Of a stretch of DNA of 64,000 nt, positions 49,117 to 58,001 are shown piece by piece (the first letter of the stretch is position 1; each line of letters opens with the position of its first letter). The position numbers and the translations under genes are program-made. This stretch comes from Microbacterium sp. MYb62 (GTDB lineage Bacteria > Actinomycetota > Actinomycetes > Actinomycetales > Microbacteriaceae): the NCBI RefSeq assembly GCF_002979475.1, contig NZ_PCOY01000001.1, positions 186,001 to 250,000 on the forward strand. Direction: 5' to 3'. The notes beneath the pieces were generated by a model. That model was not told where the DNA came from. It did not search any database and saw only the letters and a list, made by a program, of their open reading frames with translations.

Positions 49117-50373
49117 TCAGACGGTGACCGACGATCGACGCCGTCCGGTGCCGCTGAGCGCCCAGTTCGCCACCCCGGCCGCGAAGGCGATGAACGCGGC
49201 GACCATCGGCAGCAGGAGGGCGGCGGAGGTCCCGACGTTCTCGGCGATCTCGCCCGCCACGGCGGCGCCGATGGATTGCCCGACCACGACGCCCGAGCCC
49301 AGCATCGTCATCACGGTCGCGGATCGTCCGCGCGGGCTGCGGGCGGCGCCGAAACTGTACTGCGTGACCAGCGTCGGACCGATCCCGATGCCCATGATCG
49401 CCAGCGCCACCATCATCGTCCCCGGGGAGTCGACGAAGCCGAGCAGGAGCGTCCCGGCCAGCAGGATGCCGGAGAAGACGAGCCACCGCGCGCGCATCGA
49501 GAAAGCCGGAGGAAGCCACGCGACACCCAACGCGAGGATCGCCGAGCCGACGCCCATCACGCCGTAGAGGAGCCCGGCCTGCTCGGGGGCACCGCGGTCC
49601 GCCATGAACGAGGTGAGCGAGGTGAGCATCGTGCCGAAGAAGACGCCCACGCCGAGGATGCCGAGGACGACGATCAGCAGCTGCGGGCGGAACAGCTCGG
49701 AGATCGCGGACGGTGCCCTGCCGTCGGCATCGCGATCCTGAGACACGTGTCGGCCGCTGGGGTGCAGCGCGAATGCACCGACGAAGACGACCGTGAGCAC
49801 GGCCGCACCGACCAGGGGCGCCCACGGGGCGAACGCTGACGCCAGGATGCCGACCAGGAAAGGGCCGAAGACGAAGACCGTCTCGTCTGCAGCGGACTCG
49901 TACGCCATCGTGCCCGAGACCGTCTTGGGACGGCGCTCCTCGGGCATCCGCTCGCCGATGATCGTGACCAGACGCGACCGCGAGAGCGGGGCGACCTGCG
50001 GAGCGGTGGCTCCGATGCCGACGGCGGCGAGCAGCACGAATCCGTCGGCTGCCGTCCCGTAGACGACGAAGGTGAAGAGCAGGAGCATCGTGCCGTTCGC
50101 GAGGGCGAGCACGACCAGCACGATCCGCTGGCCGAACCGGTCCGCCGCAGCGCCGAGCAGCGGTCCGAAGCATGCCGTTCCCAGACCCACCGCGGCCGAA
50201 GTCAGCCCGCCGAGGGAAAGGGAGCCGCGTGCCGAGACGACGACGGTCAGGACGCCGACGACCATCATCGCGAACGGGAGTCGCGCGATGAAGGCGATCA
50301 GGAAGTAGGGAAGGCCGGCGAGCCGGAGAAGGCTCGGCTCGGCGACGGGTTGCGGTGCTGTTGCGCGTGTCAT
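49117..50373 (-). CDS. MFS transporter
   Basis: A 418-residue major facilitator protein with about 12 helices. A motif A variant LLGAAADRFGQRIVLVVLA is near 73-91, followed by a helix-rich second half (GVGVFFGTMLTSLTSFMADRGAPEQAGLLYG; FVDSPGTMMVALAIMGIGIGPTLV). It resembles MFS proteins of the arabinose/drug efflux class (PF07690). The ATG at 50373 lacks a strong ribosome-binding site. Divergent to the aminotransferase with a long intergenic palindrome between. Confidence 0.86.
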   Translation of the reverse strand: MTRATAPQPVAEPSLLRLAGLPYFLIAFIARLPFAMMVVGVLTVVVSARGSLSLGGLTSAAVGLGTACFGPLLGAAADRFGQRIVLVVLALANGTMLLLFTFVVYGTAADGFVLLAAVGIGATAPQVAPLSRSRLVTIIGERMPEERRPKTVSGTMAYESAADETVFVFGPFLVGILASAFAPWAPLVGAAVLTVVFVGAFALHPSGRHVSQDRDADGRAPSAISELFRPQLLIVVLGILGVGVFFGTMLTSLTSFMADRGAPEQAGLLYGVMGVGSAILALGVAWLPPAFSMRARWLVFSGILLAGTLLLGFVDSPGTMMVALAIMGIGIGPTLVTQYSFGAARSPRGRSATVMTMLGSGVVVGQSIGAAVAGEIAENVGTSAALLLPMVAAFIAFAAGVANWALSGTGRRRSSVTV

Positions 50374-50416
50374 GGCTCTCGCGCGTCGAAGACGCGATGT
50401 CGGGTGCCGCCGCTGT

Positions 50417-50434
50417 CCGTCGGAATTCCGACGG
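50417..50434. promoter_or_regulatory. Perfect 18-bp palindrome upstream of the MFS gene
   Basis: CCGTCGGAATTCCGACGG lies 44 bp upstream of the MFS ATG and 150 bp upstream of the aminotransferase start, the only conspicuous symmetry in this 211-bp divergent region. Likely a regulator site, but the protein is unknown. Confidence 0.5.
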
Positions 50435-50584
50435 CCGGTAGATACACGGTTGTGCGGCCGCGGGCGAGCCGCGACCCCGCCATGATAGCGGGTGGACCCG
50501 GGCAACGGCCGGGAATCGGGCGGGGCCGGACGGGTCTATTCTGGGCGACACCCCGCCGCACGACACGCTCCCGAGGAGACCCCG

Positions 50585-51790
50585 TTGTCCACAGCCCCGC
50601 AGGCCGCCGCCCCCGCTCTCGCGCTCCCTCCGCGCTCGCACCGCGCGGGAAGCGCCAAGACATCTCCGGTGCGCGACCTCCTCGCTCTCACCGAGCGGCC
50701 GGAGATCATCTCCTTCGCGGGCGGACTCCCCGCGCCCGAGCTGTTCGACGTCGAGGGGATCCGGACGGCGTTCGACGCCGTGCTCGACTCCCCCGGTGTG
50801 CTCCAGTACTCCACGTCCGAAGGCGATCCGCGACTGCGTGAAGAGGTGGCGAGACGATACGTGATCGACGGTCTGCCCACCGCGGCATCCGACCTGATCA
50901 TCACGACGGGTTCGCAGCAGGGCCTCGGTCTGATCTCCACGACGCTGCTCGACCCCGGGGACACGATCCTGGTCGAGGAGCCGTGCTACCTCGCGGCGTT
51001 GCAGACGTTCGCGCTGGCCGGTGCGCGTGTGGTCGGCGTCCCGTACGCCGGCGACGACCTCGATCTCGAGGCGCTGGAACGGCTCGCCCGCGAGCACGCC
51101 CCGAAGTTCTTCTACACCGTGCCGACGTTCCAGAATCCGACGGGACGAACACACGGTCTCGACGCGCGCCGCGAGATCGCCGCTATCGCACAGCGGCAGG
51201 GCTTCCGCATCATCGAGGACGAGCCGTATCGTCAGCTGCGGTACTCCGGCGACGCTCTCCCGTCCCTGGCCGAGTTCGCACCCGATCACGTCATCAGCCT
51301 CGGCAGCTTCTCCAAGGTGATCGCTCCCGGCCTGCGCATCGGCTGGATCCGCACGACCGCCGACGTCCGCCCGTCGATCACGATCGCCAAGCAGGCGGCC
51401 GACCTGCACACCTCCACGATCGATCAGGCGGCGGCCGCCCACTACCTCGTGTCGGGCCGCGGCGAACCCGCGCTCGCACGCATCCGCGAGGCGTATGCCG
51501 CCCGACGGGACGCCATGCTCGATGCTCTGCCCTCCGCCCTGCCCGAGGGGAGCAGCTGGAATCGACCCGACGGCGGCATGTTCGTGTGGGCTCGACTCCC
51601 CGAAGGGATGGATGCCGCGTCCGCACTCGCGACGGCGCTCACGCACGATGTCGCCTTCGTCCCCGGCACCTCGTTCTTCTCCGGTCGACCCGATGCGCGC
51701 ACGCTCCGGCTGTCGTTCACGACCTACGCCCCTGACAGGATCAAGGAGGGCTTGTCAAGGCTCGGTGCGACCTGGGGTGCGGGAAGGTAG
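50585..51790 (+). CDS. PLP-dependent aminotransferase (class I/II fold, alpha-aminoadipate type)
   Basis: A 401-residue type I aminotransferase. ISFAGGLPAPELFD is near 39-52, TGSQQGLGLISTTLLDPGDTILVEEPCY near 103-130 and FFYTVPTFQNPTGR near 175-188. The catalytic Lys is in SLGSFSKVIAPGLRIGWI near 238-255. Similar to LysN/2-aminoadipate and kynurenine-type enzymes. TTG start at 50585 has GAGGAG upstream; no better start exists. Substrate cannot be fixed. Confidence 0.9.
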   Translation: MSTAPQAAAPALALPPRSHRAGSAKTSPVRDLLALTERPEIISFAGGLPAPELFDVEGIRTAFDAVLDSPGVLQYSTSEGDPRLREEVARRYVIDGLPTAASDLIITTGSQQGLGLISTTLLDPGDTILVEEPCYLAALQTFALAGARVVGVPYAGDDLDLEALERLAREHAPKFFYTVPTFQNPTGRTHGLDARREIAAIAQRQGFRIIEDEPYRQLRYSGDALPSLAEFAPDHVISLGSFSKVIAPGLRIGWIRTTADVRPSITIAKQAADLHTSTIDQAAAAHYLVSGRGEPALARIREAYAARRDAMLDALPSALPEGSSWNRPDGGMFVWARLPEGMDAASALATALTHDVAFVPGTSFFSGRPDARTLRLSFTTYAPDRIKEGLSRLGATWGAGR

Positions 51791-51799
51791 CGTGGGAGA

Positions 51800-52099
51800 A
51801 TGCGCTACCTCTTCAGCACCGGACTTGTCGCGGCGATCTCCGCAGGGGTCTCCCTGCTCCGCGGCACCCGCGAGCAGCCCGTCACCTGGCGCGCCGTCCT
51901 GTCCTGGCTCAGCTGGGGCATCACGATGGCACTCGCCGTCGGCGCCGTGATCGACATGAATCGGGAGCGACGCGGTGTGCTCGTCGACGCCGACTCCCCG
52001 CAGTCGGTCAAGAAGGCGAAGAAGGCTCAGCGCCTGCAGTTCCGGTCGCAGAAGGCTCTCGCCGACACGCAGGATCACGCCAAGGACAAGCGCCCCTGA
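51800..52099 (+). CDS. Hypothetical small membrane protein, 99 aa
   Basis: Two hydrophobic stretches (LFSTGLVAAISAGVSLL and VLSWLSWGITMALAVGAVI) followed by a very basic, Lys/Gln-rich tail (SPQSVKKAKKAQRLQFRSQKAL). The ATG is 9 bp after the aminotransferase stop, implying co-transcription. No family recognised. The charged cytoplasmic tail suggests binding of an acidic partner, which is only inference. Confidence 0.6.
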   Translation: MRYLFSTGLVAAISAGVSLLRGTREQPVTWRAVLSWLSWGITMALAVGAVIDMNRERRGVLVDADSPQSVKKAKKAQRLQFRSQKALADTQDHAKDKRP

Positions 52100-52137
52100 C
52101 AGCGGCCTCCCGAGCGGACGCGCTCAGCACGTGAGGA

Positions 52138-53322
52138 TCAGCGCGTGAGGATCAGCGCCTCTCCCTGACCACCGCCGCCGCACAGCCCGACGGCAGCCGT
52201 GCCCCCGCCGCGACGGACCAGTTCGTGCGCGACGTGCACGACGAGTCTGTTGCCGGATGCGCCGATCGGGTGGCCGATCGCGATCCCCCCGCCGTGGATG
52301 TTCACGATCGCCTCGTCGAGGCCCAGTTCGACCTGCGAGCGGGCGACGACGGCGCCGAACGCCTCGTTGATCTCGACGAGGTCGAGGTCCGACGCTGCGA
52401 TGCCCTGCTTCTCGCACGCGCGCTCGATCGCACGGGCGGGCTGCGCCTGCAGGGAGTTGTCCGGCCCCGCGGTCTGCCCGCTCGCACCGACCGTGACGAG
52501 CACGGGCCACCCCTTGGCTGCCGCCGTGTGCCGCGTCGTGACCACCACAGCGGATGCTCCGTCCGAGATCGGCGAGGAGTTCCCCGCGGTGATCGACCCT
52601 CCTTCGGCGAATGCCGCGCGCAGACCGGCGAGAGTCTCGACGGTCGTCTCCGGGCGCACGCCCTCGTCCTTCGCCACCTGCACCGGCTCACCGCGACGCT
52701 GCGGGACCTCGACCGCGACGATCTCCGCATCGAAGACTCCGGCCTCCTGCGCCGCGGCCGCGCGCTGATGCGACAGGGCGGCGACCCGGTCCTGCGCCTG
52801 ACGAGTGAGTTCGTACCGCGCGTTGTGGCGCTCTGTCGACGCTCCCATGCTCTCCCGGTCGTACGCGTCCGTCAGCCCGTCGAAGGCCATGTGGTCGAGC
52901 ACCTCGACGCTCCCGTAGGTCCAGCCGTCACGGGAGCCCATGAGCATGTGCGGTGCCCGCGTCATCGACTCCATCCCCGCGGCGACGACGACCTCGGCAT
53001 CGCCTGTTCGGATCATCCGGGCAGCGTCGATGATCGCCGTGAGGCCGGAGAGGCAGACCTTGTTGACGGAGTGCGCGGGCACGTCCCATCCGATGCCGGC
53101 GCCGATCGCCGCCTGGCGCGCCGCGTTCTGCCCGGACCCCGCGGCCAGAACCTGACCGACGATGACGGCGTCGACGTCCGCAGGATCGATCGAAGCCTGT
53201 TCCAGAGCCCCGCGGATCGCGAACGATCCGAGCTGGGGCGCGGTGAAGGCGGCGAGCTGGCCTTTGAGCCGCCCCTGTGGGGTGCGGGCGGCGGCGACGA
53301 TGACGACGTCGTTCTCAGTCAT
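52138..53322 (-). CDS. Acetyl-CoA acetyltransferase (thiolase)
   Basis: Thiolase of 394 residues. The active-site Cys is in [17 protein letters not shown] near 85-101; the His/general base region is [16 protein letters not shown] near 342-357, and [11 protein letters not shown] near the end holds the second Cys. ATG at 53322 follows GGAAGGA. The gene overlaps the 3' end of CoA-transferase subunit B by 8 bp. With that enzyme it would break down acetoacetate (or a 3-oxoadipyl analogue) to acetyl-CoA. Which of these is not decided by sequence alone. Confidence 0.93.
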   Translation of the reverse strand: MTENDVVIVAAARTPQGRLKGQLAAFTAPQLGSFAIRGALEQASIDPADVDAVIVGQVLAAGSGQNAARQAAIGAGIGWDVPAHSVNKVCLSGLTAIIDAARMIRTGDAEVVVAAGMESMTRAPHMLMGSRDGWTYGSVEVLDHMAFDGLTDAYDRESMGASTERHNARYELTRQAQDRVAALSHQRAAAAQEAGVFDAEIVAVEVPQRRGEPVQVAKDEGVRPETTVETLAGLRAAFAEGGSITAGNSSPISDGASAVVVTTRHTAAAKGWPVLVTVGASGQTAGPDNSLQAQPARAIERACEKQGIAASDLDLVEINEAFGAVVARSQVELGLDEAIVNIHGGGIAIGHPIGASGNRLVVHVAHELVRRGGGTAAVGLCGGGGQGEALILTR

Positions 53323-53983
53323 GGTCCATGGTCCTTCCGGTGAGCAGAGCGTGGGAGACGGTGAGGGGCGGTTCGGTCGCGGCGATGACCTCATCGATCG
53401 TGACATCCGGTGCGGTCTCGACGAGCACGAGCCCGTCGGGCGTGACATCGATCACGGCGAGATCGGTGATGATCCTGTCGACCACCCCGCGACCGGTCAA
53501 CGGGAGAGAGCACTTCTCCACGATCTTCGCTGATCCGTCTTTCGCGACATGCTCCATCAGCACGATGACCCGGGCCGCTCCGTGCACGAGATCCATGGCA
53601 CCGCCCGGCCCCTTGACCATCTTGCCGGGGATCATCCAGTTCGCGAGGTCGCCCGCTGCGGAGACCTGCATCGCCCCGAGGATCGCGGCGTCGATCTTGC
53701 CGCCGCGGATCATGCCGAAACTCGTCGCCGAGTCGAAGAACGCCGCCCCCGGCAGCGTCGTGACCGTCTCCTTGCCCGCGTTGATGAGGTCGGGATCGAC
53801 GGCGGCCTCGGTCGGATAGGGTCCGACGCCCAGGATGCCGTTCTCCGATTGCAGGACGACCGTGACACCGCGTGGCACATGGTTCGGCACGAGCGTGGGC
53901 AGGCCGATGCCGAGGTTGACGTAGGCGCCGTCCTGCAGTTCGGCTGCGGCGCGGGCGGCCATCTGCTCCCGGGTGAGTGCCAT
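53315..53983 (-). CDS. scoB: 3-oxoacid CoA-transferase subunit B
   Basis: A 222-residue beta subunit. The catalytic Glu is in [16 protein letters not shown] near 42-57; [23 protein letters not shown] near 94-116 and [12 protein letters not shown] are family hallmarks. ATG at 53983 follows AAGGAG, one base from the end of subunit A, and the stop overlaps the thiolase start. Resembles the B subunit of succinyl-CoA:3-oxoacid CoA-transferase. Confidence 0.93.
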   Translation of the reverse strand: MALTREQMAARAAAELQDGAYVNLGIGLPTLVPNHVPRGVTVVLQSENGILGVGPYPTEAAVDPDLINAGKETVTTLPGAAFFDSATSFGMIRGGKIDAAILGAMQVSAAGDLANWMIPGKMVKGPGGAMDLVHGAARVIVLMEHVAKDGSAKIVEKCSLPLTGRGVVDRIITDLAVIDVTPDGLVLVETAPDVTIDEVIAATEPPLTVSHALLTGRTMDHD

Positions 53984-53984
53984 C

Positions 53985-54758
53985 TCAGGCTCCTTCCGCG
54001 GCGACGGTGCGCCGCTCGATGCGCTTGGGGATGTCCGCGCCGACCTCGACGATGCGATGCACGAACACACCGGGGAGGTGGATGCTGTCGGGATCGAGTT
54101 CGCCCGGTTCGACGAGCTGCTCGACCTGGGCGATGCAGATGCGTCCGGCCATGGCGGCGAGCGGGTTGAAGTTGCGTGCCGCCTTGTTGAAGACGAGGTT
54201 GCCGTGACGGTCGCCCCGCGCAGCGTGCACGAGTGAGAAGTCGGTGGTGATCGCCTCCTCCAGGACGAACTCCTTCGGCTCGCCGTTCAGGTCGAAGACA
54301 CGTACATCCTTCGCCGGGGAGGCGATGTCGATGCTGCCGTCGCGGTGGTACCTGCGAGGCAGGCCCCCTTCGGCGACCTGCGTGCCGACTCCGGTCTGGG
54401 TGAAGAAGGCGGCGATGCCCGAGCCTCCTGCCCTGAGCTTCTCGGCGAGCGTCCCCTGCGGGGTGAGTTCGAGTTCGAGTTCGCCGCTCAGGAACTGGCG
54501 CTCGAACTCCTTGTTCTCCCCCACGTACGACGAGGTCATCTTGCGGATGCGCTGCGCGGCGAGCAGTACTCCGAGACCCCAGTCGTCCACACCGCAGTTG
54601 TTGCTCACGACGCTGAGGTTCTTCGTTCCCTGCGCGAGCAGGGCCTCGATCAGGGCGATCGGATTCCCGGACAGGCCGAAACCGCCCACCGCGAGCGACG
54701 CCCCGTCCTCGATATCGGAGATCGCGGCCTCCGCGGACTCCCAGTGTTTGTCGATCAC
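53985..54758 (-). CDS. scoA: 3-oxoacid CoA-transferase subunit A
   Basis: A 257-residue alpha subunit. [21 protein letters not shown] near 20-40, [14 protein letters not shown] near 53-66, [15 protein letters not shown] near 118-132 and [24 protein letters not shown] near 177-200 are typical of the SCOT alpha half. GTG start at 54758 has AAGGAG upstream. It is divergent from an IclR regulator. The GGFGLSG-type N-terminus fits SCOT rather than the PcaI class of 3-oxoadipate transferases. Confidence 0.92.
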   Translation of the reverse strand: MIDKHWESAEAAISDIEDGASLAVGGFGLSGNPIALIEALLAQGTKNLSVVSNNCGVDDWGLGVLLAAQRIRKMTSSYVGENKEFERQFLSGELELELTPQGTLAEKLRAGGSGIAAFFTQTGVGTQVAEGGLPRRYHRDGSIDIASPAKDVRVFDLNGEPKEFVLEEAITTDFSLVHAARGDRHGNLVFNKAARNFNPLAAMAGRICIAQVEQLVEPGELDPDSIHLPGVFVHRIVEVGADIPKRIERRTVAAEGA

Positions 54759-54862
54759 GTCGGCTCCTTCGATTCCGTGCTCTCCCCAGCATCCGCCCGC
54801 GACTCCTGGAGAAGAAAGGTGCGTCTTGCGATGTGGGCGAACACGGAGGTAGCGTCCACGAT

Positions 54863-55648
54863 ATGGAACAACAGGCTCAGGTGCCCGGGGCTCAGGCGAT
54901 CGCACGCGCCGCGCACCTCCTCCGCCTGGTGACGGCCGCCGGCGCCGACGGCGCCACCCTGCAGGAGCTCGCTGCCGCCGCCGATCTCTCACGCTCGACC
55001 GTCCACCGACTGCTCAGCGCCCTCAAGGCCGAGGGGCTCGTCGATCGCGACGGCGAGAGCACCCGATGGATGCCGGGGCCGGAGCTCTTCCTCATGGGAT
55101 CCGTGGCTGCCGCGCGCTACGACGTGACCTCGCTGGCCCGCGACATCGTGCGCTCCCTCGCCGTGAAGACCGAGGAGAGCGCGTTCCTCTCGGTCCGACG
55201 AGCAGATGAGACGGTGTGTCTGCTCCGCGAGGAGGGCTCGTTTCCGATCCGCTCGTTCGTCCTGAGCGAGGGCGTCCGCTTCCCCCTCGGCGTGGCCAGC
55301 GCCGGTCTCGCCATCCTGGCCTTCCTCCCTGACCACGATGTGGATGCCTACCTGGAGAGGCATCCCGGCCTGGAGCGCACGTGGGGGCGCCCGCACGGCG
55401 ATCGCCGACTGCGCGCGCGCCTGGCCGAGACGAAGGAACGCGGATATGCGATCAACCCCGGGCTGATCGTCGAAGGCAGCTGGGGGTTGGGCGCCGCCGT
55501 CTTCGATCGCTCCGGCCGGCCGGAGTGGGCGCTGAGCCTGACCGGGGTCGAGTTCCGCTTCGGCCCCGACCGAATGGCAGAGCTCGGTCGCACTCTCCTC
55601 GCACACGCACACCAGCTCTCCGCGCGGATCGCCAGCGCCCGGAGGTAG
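54863..55648 (+). CDS. IclR-family transcriptional regulator
   Basis: A 261-residue regulator with an N-terminal winged helix (AAHLLRLVTAAGADGATLQELAAAADLSRSTVHRLLSALKAEGLV, about 12-56) and an IclR effector domain (about 80-255). The latter contains ETVCLLREEGSFPIRSF and the family's GYAINPGLIVEGSWGLGAAVFD. ATG at 54863 is used; GGAGG lies 12 nt upstream. Its position, divergent from the scoA-scoB-thiolase genes, marks it as their likely regulator, responding to a small acid. Confidence 0.88.
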   Translation: MEQQAQVPGAQAIARAAHLLRLVTAAGADGATLQELAAAADLSRSTVHRLLSALKAEGLVDRDGESTRWMPGPELFLMGSVAAARYDVTSLARDIVRSLAVKTEESAFLSVRRADETVCLLREEGSFPIRSFVLSEGVRFPLGVASAGLAILAFLPDHDVDAYLERHPGLERTWGRPHGDRRLRARLAETKERGYAINPGLIVEGSWGLGAAVFDRSGRPEWALSLTGVEFRFGPDRMAELGRTLLAHAHQLSARIASARR

Positions 55649-55657
55649 CGACCATTA

Positions 55658-55687
55658 CATACCAACCGGTATATACTTATTGGTATG
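55658..55687. promoter_or_regulatory. MarR operator: CATACCAA-14-TTGGTATG including the start codon
   Basis: Perfect 8-bp arms at 55658-55665 and 55680-55687; the right arm contains the ATG (55685-55687). A TATACT hexamer at 55672-55677 lies inside the spacer, 7 nt before ATG, so the message is probably leaderless and the site covers promoter and start. Good candidate for autorepression. Confidence 0.65.
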
Positions 55688-56122
55688 AATCGCTCGGAAG
55701 TGATCCCTTCGCTCGTGCTCTCCGGTTACGCGCTGGGCCGCATCGCCGCACAGGACGCGGGGAACGAGGCGCCGGCCGCGCAGTGGCGGGTGCTGAGCCT
55801 CCTCGATCAGGCAGGCCCACGTCGAGTCGGCGAACTCGCCGCCTCCGCACGCACCACACAGCCGGGTATGACCCGTCTGATCGGAGGACTCGAGCGGGAG
55901 GACCTCGTCCGCCGCTCCCCCGACCCTGACGACTCCCGAGCGATCGTCGTCGAGATCACGCCGCAGGGATCTGCGGCGCTCTCCGCCTGGCGAACCGAGT
56001 TCCGCGACACCATCGCGCCGCGATTCACCGACCTGAGCGACGACGACTGGATCGCCCTCACCCGCGCGGCGGAGATCCTCGCCGCGCGCACCGCCGCCGA
56101 CCGAACAGGAGAACCCCGGTGA
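55685..56122 (+). CDS. MarR-family transcriptional regulator
   Basis: A 145-residue MarR protein: residues 37-90 form the winged helix (WRVLSLLDQAGPRRVGELAASARTTQPGMTRLIGGLEREDLVRRSPDPDDSR with the typical DDSRA wing). The ATG at 55685 is leaderless by appearance and lies within the operator palindrome. Its stop overlaps the GTG of the next MFS gene (GTGA), so it controls an exporter encoded on the same transcript, the usual MarR-type feedback. Confidence 0.9.
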   Translation: MNRSEVIPSLVLSGYALGRIAAQDAGNEAPAAQWRVLSLLDQAGPRRVGELAASARTTQPGMTRLIGGLEREDLVRRSPDPDDSRAIVVEITPQGSAALSAWRTEFRDTIAPRFTDLSDDDWIALTRAAEILAARTAADRTGEPR

Positions 56123-57348
56123 CCACCGCCGCCGCACCGTCCGTATGGAAGCAGCCCGCCCAGGTCTGGGCCGTCGCCTTCGCCTGCGTCGTCGCCTTCA
56201 TGGGGATCGGACTCGTCGATCCGATCCTCCCGGCGATCGCCGAGTCGCTCCAGGCGACACCGGTCGAGACCGAGCTCCTGTTCACCAGTTATCTGCTCGT
56301 GACCGGACTCGCGATGCTCGTGACGAGCTGGATCTCGAGCCGCATCGGCGCGAAGGCGACTCTGCTGATCGGGCTCGCGCTGATCGTCGTCTTCGCGTTG
56401 CTCTGCGCGCTGAGTGGCAGCGTCGATGCGGTCATCGGCTTCCGCGCCGGCTGGGGGCTCGGCAATGCGCTGTTCATCTCGACGGCGCTGGCCACGATCG
56501 TCGGCGCTGCCTCGGGTGGCAGCAGCGCGGCGATCATCCTGTATGAGGCCGCCCTCGGGCTCGGGATCGCCATCGGTCCGCTGCTCGGCGGCATCCTCGG
56601 CGAGCAGAGCTGGCGCGGTCCGTTCTTCGGCGTGGTCGCGCTGATGGCGATCGCCTTCGTCGCCGTGCTCGTGCTGTTGCGCGGCCCGGCCGAGAAGCGC
56701 ATGCCGGTGCCGTTCTCCGCGCCGTTCACCGCCCTGCGCCGCCCCGCCCTCGCCGTCCTGGCGGTTGCGGCCCTGTTCTACAACATCGGGTTCTTCGTCC
56801 TCCTGGCCTTCTCGCCGTTCCCCCTCGGCTTCGGCGCGCTCGGCATCGGCTTCACGTTCTTCGGCTGGGGCGTCGCGCTTGCGGTGACGAGCGTCTGGGT
56901 CGCACCGGTGCTCATGCGTCGGATGCCGCGCACCCGCATCATCCTCATCGTGCTGCCCCTGCTGGCGGTCGACCTCGTCGCCGCGGGTCTCCTCGTCGAA
57001 AGCGCGGCGGCGCTGGTCGCCTGCATCGTCATCGGCGGCCTGATGCTCGGCGTGATGAACACCGTGCTCACGGAAGCCGTGATGGAGGCCACCGATCTCC
57101 CCCGGTCCGTGGCGTCTTCGGCCTACTCGGCCGTGAGATTCCTCGGGGGTGCCATGGCTCCCCCGATCGCCGCGCTGCTGTGGCACGCGTTCAACGCGAC
57201 GGTCCCCTACCTGTTTGCCGCGGCCTCCGTGCTGCTCGCGGCGCTCACGGTGTTCCTCGGACGGCGCGTGCTCGCCCACATCGACGACGAGCCGTCCGAC
57301 GCGGCCGCAGAGGACGCCGCAGCGATCCTCGTGGGAGACGCCGCCTGA
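56119..57348 (+). CDS. MFS transporter (exporter cotranscribed with MarR)
   Basis: A 409-residue, 12-helix MFS protein. The first helix has FMGIGLVDPILPAIAESLQ near 27-45, and motif A is in SSRIGAKATLLIGLAL near 74-89; motif C GIAIGPLLGGILGEQSWRG near 150-168 marks it as a drug-type antiporter. GTG start overlaps the MarR stop by 4 bp. A strong hairpin terminator follows the stop directly. Substrate unknown. Confidence 0.9.
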   Translation: MTTAAAPSVWKQPAQVWAVAFACVVAFMGIGLVDPILPAIAESLQATPVETELLFTSYLLVTGLAMLVTSWISSRIGAKATLLIGLALIVVFALLCALSGSVDAVIGFRAGWGLGNALFISTALATIVGAASGGSSAAIILYEAALGLGIAIGPLLGGILGEQSWRGPFFGVVALMAIAFVAVLVLLRGPAEKRMPVPFSAPFTALRRPALAVLAVAALFYNIGFFVLLAFSPFPLGFGALGIGFTFFGWGVALAVTSVWVAPVLMRRMPRTRIILIVLPLLAVDLVAAGLLVESAAALVACIVIGGLMLGVMNTVLTEAVMEATDLPRSVASSAYSAVRFLGGAMAPPIAALLWHAFNATVPYLFAAASVLLAALTVFLGRRVLAHIDDEPSDAAAEDAAAILVGDAA

Positions 57349-57405
57349 GCCCGCGGGCTGTGCCGGACCGGTCATCGACGCCCGATCCGGCACAGCCCGC
57401 GGGCT
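57348..57405 (+). terminator. Strong hairpin terminator after the MarR-MFS operon
   Basis: Perfect 20-bp arms at 57348-57367 and 57386-57405 with an 18-nt loop. Each arm contains the 12-bp self-palindrome AGCCCGCGGGCT. The stem begins with the last base of the TGA stop and is followed by TT. Confidence 0.85.
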
Positions 57406-57422
57406 TTGGATATCGTGAGGCG

Positions 57423-57905
57423 ATGAGCGAAGGAACCCCACTCCCCGAACGCAGCCGACTCGTGCGACAGCATCTCAGGGATGCCGGCGTCGACACCGAG
57501 ATCCGCGTCCTGCCCGACTCCGCGCGCACAGCGGCGGAGGCGGCGGCCGCCATCGGATGTCCACCGGCCGCGATCGCGAACAGTCTCGTCTTCCTCGCCG
57601 ATGGAGTGCCGGTGCTGGTCATGACCAGTGGCGGACATCGCGCAGATATCGATGCCCTGGCCGCGAGCATCGGAGCGACGGTGGTCACCATGGCTCCCGC
57701 CGCCGTGGTCCGCTCCGCCACCGGGCAGGCGATCGGCGGTGTGGCACCGGTCGGTCACCCTGCCCCGCTCCGCACGTTCCTCGACGAAGCGCTTCGCGAC
57801 CATGACGAGCTGTGGGCTGCTGCGGGTCACCCCCACACCGTCATGCCGTTGACGTTCGACGAGCTGCTTCAGCTCACGGGTGGGACGGTCATCGCCGTCG
57901 CCTGA
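57423..57905 (+). CDS. ybaK: YbaK/EbsC-family aminoacyl-tRNA deacylase
   Basis: A 160-residue YbaK-fold protein. Characteristic stretches are ARTAAEAAAAIGCPPAAIANSLVF near 33-56, and VGHPAPLRTFLDEALRDHDELWAAAGHPHTVMPLTFDELL near 110-150, with the GHP and TFDEL motifs. Members remove misattached amino acids from tRNA-Pro or tRNA-Cys. The ATG at 57423 follows GTGAGG. It is separated from the MFS gene by the terminator hairpin. Confidence 0.85.
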   Translation: MSEGTPLPERSRLVRQHLRDAGVDTEIRVLPDSARTAAEAAAAIGCPPAAIANSLVFLADGVPVLVMTSGGHRADIDALAASIGATVVTMAPAAVVRSATGQAIGGVAPVGHPAPLRTFLDEALRDHDELWAAAGHPHTVMPLTFDELLQLTGGTVIAVA

Positions 57906-58001
57906 GACCGGGCCGTGAGCGACGACCGTCCCTCGCGCACACGACGACGGGGCCGATGCCACGGCGCAGAGCGCCCCGCAGCATCGACCCCGCCCAGGCG
58001 A

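Noticed and set aside
52125..52160. Short direct repeat (GTGAGGATCAGCGC twice) at the thiolase end as an attachment site
   Set aside because: Fourteen bases, partly coding, with no element between; more likely chance or slippage.
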